Source: Symbiodinium natans (Eukaryota > Sar > Dinophyceae > Suessiales > Symbiodiniaceae). Taken from it: a DNA stretch of 64,000 bases. Position numbers and translations under genes: made by a program. The notes below the pieces were generated by a model that made no database searches, was not told the DNA's origin, and worked only from the letters and a program-made list of their open reading frames with translations. Shown in pieces: positions 45,022-53,951 of this stretch (within the stretch, counting starts at the first letter, position 1; each line of letters begins with the position of its first letter). Location of the stretch: NCBI GenBank assembly GCA_905221605.1, contig CAJNDS010000280.1:188001-252000 (forward strand), read 5' to 3'.

Positions 45022-46364
45022 AAGGAGTCTCATGATGGGACAGTGACGCTGCGCCTGTAGAGCTGCCCGAAGGCCTCGGGTTGAACATGAGCCTATGGTA
45101 GCCTAGCTGGGCCTCGGCACGTAGGATGCAAAGTTGCAGAAGCCTGGCTAAGGAAAAGGTTGTCAACCAGGCTTCCGAGCTTCCGCATCGATTCCATGTC
45201 ACAAACCAATGCAAGAACAATGCCTGACCCGAGGCAGCACTCCACTTTGCATTGCTTAGGCCGCTGCTGCTTTCTGCATTGCGCCGTTCACGAAGGGACG
45301 ACCTACGATGCTCAGTCACCATGCGTGCCTTGGCCGCGGGTGCAGACGCATGTAAGACTCACGCCTCAGGTGCTCCACATCGGATTTGTACATGTCGCGC
45401 TCTTTTTCCAATGCCGCCTTAGGACTTAGGGCCAAAGATGCGCAAAGTGGAAACTGAGCATCTCAAGCCTCAGCAGGCATGGCACGAGCGTGCTCCAAAG
45501 GTATTCCAAGGTGAGGAGCGGACGATGCGCTCGTCCGCCTCCAGAAGCTTGGTCTTCACCTCTGGGAGTGTGAGCAGTCGAACGGCAACAACACATGACT
45601 GAAAACGGCACCAGAAAGAGCCCACGCTGCTCACAGTACTCCACGGCGCCTGCTCCAAGGAGCCCTGAACTGAAGCATGTGCTTCAGCTTGCTTCTTCGC
45701 CTGCCCGAACTGGGAGGTGAGTGTTTGAGCATCCCTCGTTGACCCTGATGCTTCTGAGGGTGAAGGTGTAGGCAGTGCAGTTTTTGCGGCTGGGGTGTTG
45801 AGCACTTGTGGTTGATTTCACGGGGAGATCCCCTCTTCAGTCTAGCTTGTCCTAACCCGCACCAACCAGACCGAGCCCGCTGTGTCTGCAAACCTTTCTC
45901 AAGTTCTCCCACCTCGAAAAGTTCTGTTCGCAGCGTGCTCCGCTCCTTGCGAGATGGGCTCCAAAAAAAGGCAGATTCAGTCCTGCAAGCCCCTGCAAAC
46001 CGGCTCGACCTTTTGTCTTGCGCCAAGCAATGCCAAGCATGACTCAGCTGTTCCGCTCGAGCTGAACCCATGCGAGGCGTGAGACTAAGCCCAGGCCTAA
46101 GCTCGATGAATGCTATGGATCTCGATCTCTTGCGAATCTCTGAGCCGTCGCCGTTCCTCGTTCCTCCTTCTTGAAAGGAACAAAGTTGCACCAGCCAGCA
46201 TGATGAAAAGGACCACAACCGCCAACCAGAAGTAGAAATCATTGCCATTATCCTCATTGCGAATCTCAGCAGTAGTGGTGGCTGCGGTTTGGCCGTCGGT
46301 CGTGGTGTCGGTGCTGGTGCTGGCGCTGGTGGCACCGGCGGCGGTGGTGGTGGTGGTGGTGGTG

Positions 46365-46405
<41 letters not shown>

Positions 46406-49400
46406 GGTGGTGGTGGTGGTGGTGGTGGTGGTGGTGGTGGTGGTGGTGGTGGTGGTGGTGGTGGTGGTGGTGGTGGTGGTGGTGGTGGTGGTGGAACTCG
46501 GCACTGTAGCAGCGTTCACTTCCGGAAACTCCCCTTGCATTTGGGGTATGACAGGCGGTCGTGGTGGAAGCTGGGCTGGGCCAGGTCTCTCCGCATTGCC
46601 GAGGCCGAGGCAGTTGCCCTCTGCTATCCTGTACATTCCAGCGCACCTGCTCACTCCGTCTGCCACCAGCCGAGACTCCAACACTTCCCGGACATTTGCA
46701 GACCCTGGGATCGCAGAGCTGAAGGCGTAGAGTGCGAGAAACACATGCTTCTGAGCAACCGCGTAGTGACCTTGCACATGGAGACCGCCACTGCAAGCAT
46801 TTGGGAACTCCTGGAAGGCCTTGCTGCAAGTCATTCTAAAGGCAGCAACCTGTTTGCAAAGCAGCTGTGGGAGAGCGGGCTCAGGACCCTGAATTGAGCA
46901 GGCCTCCCGTGTTGGATAAGCAAGCGCTGGATAGTAGCTTCTGTCCACATCTGCTCCTGGCAGCTCCTCGAGCAAGTAGGGATCGGCAAAGCACTCGTCG
47001 AAGCACTTCATGGCCCAGTCTCGTAGAGGATCCTCTCCATCCCATGAAGTGGGCGTGCATCTGCCTGCAGTCTCCTCTGTCCGACCTGCCAGCTGAGCGG
47101 TGCATTGGAGCTCCGCCTCGGTTTTGCCAAGCAGGACACCCAGAAGAAGCAGCCGGATCACTGTCATGGCAGGGGGCCTGAGTAACATGATTTCGGAGTA
47201 TTTCGCAGCAAAATCGCCAGCGCTACCATCAGACAAGCTCACAAGGATCGCTCGCTGAAGGACCACTGGCAGCGGCACAGGCAACGGGATGCCACGCGCT
47301 ACGGCTACGGAACCCAGCAGTATGCAGCTGTTCAGCAGGGCGCAAGCTCTGAACTCTCCCGGCACTCCTCCTCAGCACCGCGGAACAGGGACGCCTTCTC
47401 CTCCAGCTGGCTCCTGAAGGCATCTCGCTCCTCGGGTTGACGTGGGTTCACCAACGCATACCAGGCGAGCAAGGCGAGCCGAACTGCCTCTGTCGTGCTC
47501 TCCTGAAAACTCAACCCTTATCCCGCAGATTCCTTGGAGTTCCCGGAGTCCCCCACCAAAAACTCCCTTTTTTGCGGGAGGGATGCGGAGGCCACGTCCA
47601 CCTGCTGAAGCCGGTGCTTCCGCCGCTCCTTTCGTGTTTGGACACTGCTCGAAGCACTGGGAGCTCTTGGCGCTCGGGGCCTCTTCCAGCGCCTGGCGGG
47701 ACAGCTGCTTCTCCTGAGCGCACCAATTCAAAAGACCGAAGAATTGTCAAGAAAGGATGTCAGATTTGAAGCCGCTGCACAGACGTAATCACAATACTTT
47801 TTTCATCGTTGCACCTCTGTGACTCTCCGACAAGACGAGTCGGCAACCTGCAAGCCCTCCGCAAACCTTCGGTTTCCGGCCTGCTGCAGAGACTGCCGGG
47901 CGGTCGACAGCTCCTCTGCATGGGTTGAGAAAGTGACATGCAAAGTGGCCCAAGAATGAGTGAACCCCGGGTCTGGGTCAGTGCACAAAAAACCCACAAA
48001 AGGAAGCACGTCCATCGAACCACTCTTAAGCTGACAAGCTCTAACGGCTAACGTTGAAATCTCGTCGCATGGGAACAAAGACTGACATGACTTCCATGGC
48101 TTGTTGGATTGTTGGCCACCAAAGCTCACCAAAATGCCCCAAGCCCCACCACCCCAAACATCCGGAACCCCCGAAAGTTCAAACCCAGCGATCCCCTCAG
48201 CTCCATGCGTCTTCCAGCCGCTGGAGCCTCTCTCGGAGGTGGCTCTCCTGGTGTGCTCTTTGCGTTCAGGGAAGCCTTGGGGTTGTAGAACCGAGGCAAA
48301 CGAACAACAAAACCTTGGGAACTTCTGGATTGATGTTTGACCTCCTCCATCCTTTGCTGCATCGCACGCTTCTCCTCTGGCACGGAGGAACAGCTGTGCA
48401 AAGAGCGGTGGCAAGCGCTCGACCCTCGTGCGAAGCCACAGAAACCCACACGGAAACCCACAGAAAATCCGACTGCACCTCCTGCAGAGACTTCTTTGCA
48501 GCAGCCAAATCCTCGATTGCAGAGCTACTAGTACAACCAGATTGGATGCTGACACTTCAGCTGAATGACGGATCCCTCAAACCCAAAACCTTAGGCCCGA
48601 ATCCCCTTAAACAACAAAAGCTTGGATTCAGGCGGTTTCGACTTGACCCAGGCTGTCTCGCAGGCTGCGCTCCTACACTGCACTGCCACGTGCTGCCTGA
48701 ACCTACTGCTCTTTGGGGGGGTACAAAGTAGAAACGCTTAGGGTTGTGCAATTTTGTGTTCGGGGCTGCGGCTCCTGCTGCTGCTGCTGCTGCTACAATA
48801 AGCTGTATACCTTGTCCTATTCTTCTGTCCAGGCAGAAATCACTCTCCTTGATTGGAAGAACACCACACGTAACAGACACCTTCTGAGACCTCCTTGGGG
48901 CCTTGGCCTTAGAAGTTAGAAGATCACCTAGGCGATGACACGGGCAATGCACGCTTCATGCTTGAAAGCCTCATGATAAATGCTCCTCTCCTCTTCCACC
49001 TTCTGCCGTGTGAGCCTCCTTTCCTGAGAGTCCGCCAGGCTTTGGCTCGTGGTCGCACGGTCCTACTGCCGATTTTTGCAACGAATTGCGCACCTCCTGC
49101 AGGGCCTCCTGTTGGGATGCCAAGTCCTGGAGTGAGAGGATGCGAAAGAATTTCTGAAAGAATTTCTGAGATGAGTCAAAGAAGGTCAAACGGTTCAACA
49201 CTGAGCTGAGGCAAAATTTAGGCTGCCGGCGGCTTCTGCTCGCTGCAAGCTCTCGCGAAGGCTGCGCTCCTGCGGATTTCGCGCGTTAGTCACGGGTGGA
49301 GCCTCACGGCTTCACGGTTTGCACATCTTGGCACGGTGCACCCTGCGACTATTCTGGAAACACCTATTTTGGAGTTAATGCTATTCAGCCATTCAAAACC

Positions 49401-51069
49401 CTTCGGTCTCCTGTTCGGCCTTCTGCTGCATGAGGCGCGTCTCCTCGCGCGGAGCTCGAAAGGACCCTACACTGCCCTGCAGCAGACGTGTCTCGCACGT
49501 TCCCGTTCAGCGCTCCGTGTCAAGTCGCTGCTGAAGACCGCCGAGTGCCTCACAACACGAAAAAACAAGAAGTGGCATGAAGCAAAAAAATGCGAAATAA
49601 TGCTTGAACCCATTTGAACTCACTCATCGAAGCCGGGCTACGGATCCGCTCATCTCCAGCTCAGCGCTTTGACTGGTGAGCTGCGTTTTCAAGCCTCGGG
49701 AGCAAATCATCTGGTGAAATTAGAAGCCTACCACTTGCACGGTAGATTTCTGCAACTGGGGTGTCTAGGTACGTAGCTACCGGGAGGGGCCGTGTGGATG
49801 CTTCGGGGATGCTTTGGGGCCGATCGACATGGACGGATCTCTGGACGTTTCCAATTTCAAGACGTTCGTGTGGGTTACACTGACGAACGCCTAGCCGCCC
49901 CAGCCGGAGTGTAACCTCTCAAAGGCCTTGGCCTTAAAAGAGGCTCCAGCTGCTGTTAGACTCATGAGTGCCCTGCTCGCTCGCTCTTGCACCCAGGTCT
50001 CCTGCTCATTGCCCGGGACCATCTGGAACCCCAAGAGTCACGCTAAGTCGGTAATCCCTCCCTGCAGAGTCCTCAGATTTTTTGAAGGTTTGGGCATGCT
50101 CGGGCAACCATCTTCCAAAACCTTCTGAATTCAGGCGCTCCTCGGTCTCTTGGAGGCGTTCCACCTGCAGCTGCCTCGGATCAGGGATCAAGGGCTCAAA
50201 AGGATGGCGCCACAATCTCGAAGCCTTCAGGGGCTGGTTTTAAGACATAAGACTCTAAAACACTCATCGGGCCGACGTCCTCAAGTCTTGCTTTCTCAAT
50301 TCTGGGGCCCTGGCAGATGCTCGACCCTTGAACCTGAAACGCAAAGATCTGAGCTTGTGGCCCTACCAACGACTGCTGTCACGAAGCCGTCAGGCACTGA
50401 GACTGAGATGTGGGTGCGAGGTCAGTCAGTGTGCGTCGCTGGCTTCGTTCACGGAACATTGGTGGCAGGGTCGGCCCAGGCTTGCCATCTCATCTCCATG
50501 TCCCACAAGCTTTGCTCCATGAGATGAAGAAACCCAGAGGAGAAACTTCCGAAAGTTCAGGCTTTACACACTCTGAGAGCAAACAGCCGGGGCACCAGCC
50601 CTGTGACACCAGCTTCGTCTGAAGCTCTCGCACCTGTGCCTGGCTGCAAGTATTTTATGCCATGGTCGGTCTCATCATAAGAGGACCCAACGACTTCGAG
50701 TGCTTCATAAGGTAAAGCTACAAACGCAAAGAACCTGACATGGCGTTGAGGACCACGTCCCCAAAAAAAACTGAGCCTAAACGCCTGACAAACTTGGCGT
50801 ATTTTCGGGGTCAGGGCGGGTCTGACGTCTGATTTCTGGACCCGTCTCCCGCCTCGAGACCTGCCTTCTCGTCGCTCAACTCACCGAGGCTGGCTTGCAT
50901 AGAAGTCTCCCTGCCCACAGGCGCCATGCAAAAACTTGTTTATGGGCAAGTTTTTGCATAGTGGTCATAGTGGCCCAAAGAGCAGACCTAGCACCGCCAT
51001 AGCACCGAAAAGGCAAAGCGGCCTCCTTTCCGACTCCAGCCGCTTGGCGACTTCGTCCTTCAACCTCCC
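44816..51069 (-). CDS. Coiled-coil protein gene made of tandem 33/39-nt microexons
   Basis: At least 15 short minus-strand segments of exactly 33 or 39 nt begin after AG, almost always with GA- (GAG, GAA or GAT) or GTG. They stay in the same phase and end before GT, GC or GA donors. In order: 51069-51031 (GRLKDEVAKRLES), 50514-50476 (QSLWDMEMRWQAW), 50164-50126 (VERLQETEERLNS), the regular triads at 49443-47681 (listed separately), 47430-47392 (ERDAFRSQLEEKA), 45945-45913 (ERSTLRTELFE), 45709-45677 (FGQAKKQAEAH), 44848-44816 (EEKSSGRLLQQ). All peptides are charged with heptad-like leucines. The product would be a long coiled coil, probably structural or cytoskeletal. No family is named. Weaker candidates at 50633-50601 (VRELQTKLVSQ) and 49680-49648 (LTSQSAELEMS) lack a proper donor. 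Whether exons on both sides of 46.1-47.2 kb belong to one gene is unproven. Confidence 0.7.
44988..45019 (+). repeat. C32 homopolymer
   Basis: Thirty-two consecutive C residues in a presumed intron of the microexon gene, followed by AAAAGG. G-quadruplex capable on the minus strand. Confidence 0.9.
46097..47167 (-). CDS. Type I membrane protein with a 50-threonine stalk
   Basis: Single-exon ORF of 356 residues from the ATG at 47167; an ATG at 47188 is in frame. The chosen start gives a signal peptide, MTVIRLLLLGVLLGKTEAEL. A roughly 180-residue cysteine-rich ectodomain follows (CFDECFADPYLLEELPGADV, SKAFQEFPNACSGG), then a proline-rich stretch. Next come 50 uninterrupted Thr codons and an S/T/A-rich segment. 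One membrane helix (FYFWLAVVVLFIMLAGATLF) follows, then a basic stop-transfer RRRNEERRRL and a short tail. The Thr run would be a mucin-like O-glycosylated rod holding the ectodomain off the membrane (inference). The ectodomain family is not recognised. It lies between microexons of the coiled-coil gene, on the same strand. Confidence 0.78.
46343..46492 (-). repeat. Coding (ACC)n trinucleotide repeat
   Basis: Fifty codons, nearly all ACC with a block of alternating ACC/ACG. The ACC/ACG alternation keeps the amino acid unchanged, so the Thr run appears to be under protein-level constraint or is a recent expansion with silent changes. The plus strand reads as long Gly or Val runs that are shadows. 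Confidence 0.9.
47392..47713 (-). CDS. Microexon triad 4, partial
   Basis: 47713-47681 EKQLSRQALEE (33 nt, acceptor CGCTCAG, donor GCCCCG) is a clean C-class exon. 47430-47392 ERDAFRSQLEEKA (acceptor ACCCGAG) is A-class, but the base after 39 nt is not a known donor. The frame stays open to FRGAEEECRESSELA, so this exon may be longer or end at AAG|GCGTCC after 36 nt. The B-class partner is not seen before the threonine-rich gene starts. Confidence 0.6.
47881..48374 (-). CDS. Microexon triad 3 (C-A-B)
   Basis: 48374-48342 EKRAMQQRMEE (33 nt, acceptor CCAGAG, donor GTCAAA); 48247-48209 ESHLRERLQRLED (39 nt, acceptor CACCAG, donor GCATGG); 47913-47881 ELSTARQSLQQ (33 nt, acceptor GCAGAG, donor GCCGGA). 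The A-class exons of all three triads end at GC donors at the same position. Confidence 0.78.
48479..49023 (-). CDS. Microexon triad 2 (C-A-B)
   Basis: 49023-48991 ERRLTRQKVEE (33 nt, acceptor CTCTCAG, donor GAGAGG); 48672-48634 ERSLRDSLGQVET (39 nt, acceptor GTGTAG, donor GCCTGA); 48511-48479 DLAAAKKSLQE (33 nt, acceptor AATCGAG, donor GTGCAG). Same lengths, order and phase as triad 1, with clear peptide similarity class by class. Confidence 0.78.
49094..49443 (-). CDS. Microexon triad 1 (C-A-B)
   Basis: Three exons: 49443-49411 ETRLMQQKAEQ (33 nt, acceptor CGCGAG, donor GAGACC); 49269-49231 ERSLRESLQRAEA (39 nt, acceptor CCGCAG, donor GCCGGC); 49126-49094 DLASQQEALQE (33 nt, acceptor CTCCAG, donor GTGCGC). 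Total 105 nt, 35 residues, five heptads. All are phase 0 at both ends, so whole exons or triads can be gained or lost without a frameshift. Confidence 0.75.
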
Positions 51070-51439
51070 CTCGCGGGTCTCAAGAACATTGGGGCTACCG
51101 ACCAAGAGGCAGCAATTCGAAGGTGCCAAGGCGCTCAAGATACCGAGCTGCCGACCTCCTGCTGTTGCAAAGATAGGAGTTGCCGCGCCTTCTTCTGACT
51201 TCTTTTTGGAGGGGTTACTTCTAAACCCAGGGGGTGGAAGAAAGTTGCCAAAGCCGCTTACAGCGTTCCACCTCAAAAGCCTCACACCTCATGAATCTGA
51301 ACTTAGGGATTCAAGGCTTCAAGATAAGATACATATATATATATATATACTCACCCCCCCCTTCGACAGACCCCGGAATCGCAAAAAAGGCAAAAAGGCG
51401 GAGGGTGCGACGGACAGCATAGCTGCACACAGTAGCCAG

Positions 51440-52415
51440 ACACGCTAACAAGCAATATATTTATATGCATATATACTTTTGGTAAATATAATAGGAATCT
51501 TATTAAATGAAGAGGAAACCCTTTAAAATGAATGAGACCCTTAATACTATTAAATTCAACGGAAACCCTATTCAAATGACAGAACCCTATTTAAAGTTGA
51601 TAGGAATCATATTGCATTTGTAGGAGCCTTATTAAAAATAGGCAAACTATGAAAATTCATTGGATTCTTACAAACACAAATAGGAATCCTCTACTTAAAT
51701 CCATAGGAACCCTATTAAAATTAATCGGAACTGTATAAAAAACAATAGGAAGCCTATGAGCATGAATAGGAACCCGATTAAAGTTAATGAGAGCCCTATG
51801 ATAATTGATAGGAATCCTAATAAATTGAAAAGGACCCCTACTAAAATTAATAGGAATCATTGGGATTCCTATAAAAATGTGAACCCTTAACTAGTAGGAA
51901 TCCTACTAAAATCAATATGAGCCTAAACCAATAGGAATCCCTTTCAAATGAATGAGATCCCTTTTAAAATTGATACGAATCCAATGAACATGAGTAAGAG
52001 CTCTGAAATTGATATGAATCTTTCTGCATTAGTAGGAGCTTTATCCAAATAATTAGGAACCATATGAAACTTTACTGGAATCCTATGAAAATAAGTAGGA
52101 ATCTTTCGGAATCCTGCCGAAATTTATCGGATAAGCGAATAGGAAGCCTATTAAAATGAATAGGAACCCTTAACAAATCAAAAGAACGCAGTGAAGATTA
52201 AGAGGAACCAATAGGACTCCTATGAAAAATAAGATTCGCAAAAAACAAGAACTAATAGGAACCATACTAAATAAATATGAGCCTAAACCAATAGGAATTC
52301 CTTTCAAACGAATTCCTTTCAAACGAATTCCTTTCAAACGAATGAGACCTCTATTAACATTTATACGAATGCAATTAACATGAATAAGAACCCTAAATTG
52401 ATGGGAATCTTATTA
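51440..52415. repeat. AT-rich degenerate minisatellite, insertion target of both retroelements
   Basis: About 1 kb of roughly 20-30 bp units built around AATAGGAATCCTATTAAAAT and AATAGGAACCCTATTAAAAT, highly degenerate, sharply different from the flanks. The array resumes for 24 bp at 58903-58926 (AGTAGGAGCCTTATTAGAAT...) between the two retroelements, so both inserted into it. A unit at 51602-51641 and another near 52024-52045 resemble the reconstructed pre-insertion site. Confidence 0.8.
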
Positions 52416-52611
52416 CATTCTTTCAAGCTGCATGCCAACAGAACGTTAAGCCCTTTCCAGGAGCCAAAGGCTCACACACCAGCGTCTTTTGACGGGAGTC
52501 TCGTCGATCAATGCCTAGAGCATGATGTCCAAAAAGCAGCCGAGCAGAAACTGAAATGCCAGCGCTGCTCAATGCGAGCGCGCGCTCAGCTTGAGTTCTC
52601 AAGCCTCTCCC
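52416..52611 (-). repeat. B2 repeat, 3' end of element 1
   Basis: 196-bp partner of B1. Its outer end CATTCTTTC joins the minisatellite sequence CTTATTA. Confidence 0.92.
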
Positions 52612-52647
52612 TGTATCCACTAGGGTGGGTGGGGTGCGCAGCACTGG

Positions 52648-52718
52648 GAGCAATGAATGACAGAGTCAAGTAACGTGTTGTCACATGAAAGAAACTACTA
52701 GTTGAAACACAGCTCATT
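52648..52718 (-). repeat. A2 repeat, internal copy in element 1
   Basis: Identical to A1. Fused to B1 through CTCATTCTTTC, sharing the four bases CATT with it; this is the junction a circular intermediate would carry. Confidence 0.92.
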
Positions 52719-52910
52719 CTTTCAAGCTGCATGCCAACAGAACGTTAAGCCCTTTCCAGGAGCCAAAGGCTCACACACCAGCCTCTTTTGACGGGAGTCT
52801 CGTCGATCAATGCCTAGAGCATGATGTCCAAAAAGCAGCCGAGCAGAAACTGAAATGCCAGCGCTGCTCAATGCGAGTGCGCGCTCAGCTTGAGTTCTCA
52901 AGCCTCTCCC
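52715..52910 (-). repeat. B1 repeat, inner copy
   Basis: 196 bp, two mismatches to B2 at 52416-52611. Begins just after the recombinase ORF on the coding strand. Confidence 0.92.
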
Positions 52911-52932
52911 AAATATCCAATCCACTGCGAAG

Positions 52933-53951
52933 TCAACCCCGTAAATTCATCACATGCTGCTCAAAGAGGTCAAATCTTGCCTGATTCAAGCGAGAAATTT
53001 GCGGTAGTGCATCCGAGTGAAGATAGAGGGCATCATGGAAGGCCCAAGCCTGATGGCCTATTGCACTCCAGCGCTGCAAGCGCGCTTGCTGCCTGACATC
53101 AAAGCTGTTTTTGGCACGAAGAACGGCTACCTCACCTCTGCGAATATACTCACGCGCTGAACGCTCCCTGAGCCATCTCCCAAACAACAAAATGTCGGCC
53201 AAGGGGATGCCCTGGCGAGCTAGCTCAGATGCGCCTGAGCGCCTGAAACTGTGAGTGGTCAGAAGCACATCAGGCCCACCAATAAGACCAGAGAGCTTCT
53301 TAACCCATCGAAGCACGGAAGCATACGACACAGTGAAAACTAGCTGGCTGGGATCAACTGCGGGAAAGCGCCTGAGAAATTGGTGAATCCAGGAGACCAC
53401 CCCTGGATTACGCAGAACGACTTTCTGCTCCATGCCTCGTTTGGTCCGCCCAAGGCACAAAGTCACACTATCCCAGCTGACTACCACGTCGCCGCGCAGG
53501 AGCTGTAAGCTCTCACGCACCCTCAGAAGCCCTGCGTAGCAAAGGAGCATGACAGTACTGTGTTGAGGACGGTTTAGCAGAAGAGCTGCCACAATGATGG
53601 ACGTGATAAGCTCCGGGGGAGCTGCTGCTGCCTGTTTCGGCGGCTGCTCAATGCCCACGCATCAAAAAGCTTCCAAGCAGTACGGTACGAACCTCTAGGG
53701 TTAACTTTTTGCACCGCCGAAAGTGCCCATCCATATTCAGCACGCCCCTTTCCAGCTTCATAACCATCCAAAAGCCACTCAGCTAGAAAACCATCCTGCT
53801 CAGCCTCAGTCATGCTGTGCCATCGAAGACCCGCAGATTTTAGATCATTGCTGAGGTGCTCGAGGGCCTCGAGGTACTTCTCGCGCGTGGAGGGCTTCAA
53901 GGTTTTCAGCAAGAAACGCTGCACGCGGTTGGGGCCAGTCCCACTGAACAT
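52933..53951 (-). CDS. Tyrosine recombinase of element 1 (one frame break)
   Basis: Starts at an ATG at 53951 (MFSGTGPNRVQRFLLK), overlapping the end of pol by about 107 nt in the +1 frame. N-terminal core-binding domain: KPSTREKYLEALEHLSNDL, AEYGWALSAVQKVNPRGSY. Near 53650-53615 the frame must shift by -1 to enter the catalytic domain, which is otherwise intact: Arg in CYAGLLRVRESLQLL (about 53.53 kb), HSFRRSGASELARQG with H-x-x-R (about 53.25 kb), the W of LLFGRWLRE, and nucleophile Tyr in SAREYIRRGE (about 53.15 kb). The shift is next to (CAG)3 and CTCCCCCGG. It could be a one-base indel (real or assembly) or a programmed -1 event; no canonical heptamer is seen. It is expected to integrate circular cDNA at the split repeats. 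Confidence 0.82.

Noticed and set aside
46242-46897. Plus-strand ORFs with long Gly and Val runs
   Set aside because: Antisense shadows of the (ACC)n threonine run; the minus-strand frame has a signal peptide, ectodomain and membrane helix.
52612-52647. Treating 36 bp between B2 and A2 as part of the A repeat
   Set aside because: It has no counterpart beside A1 (58800-58831) apart from a few bases, so the A repeat is limited to the identical 71 bp.
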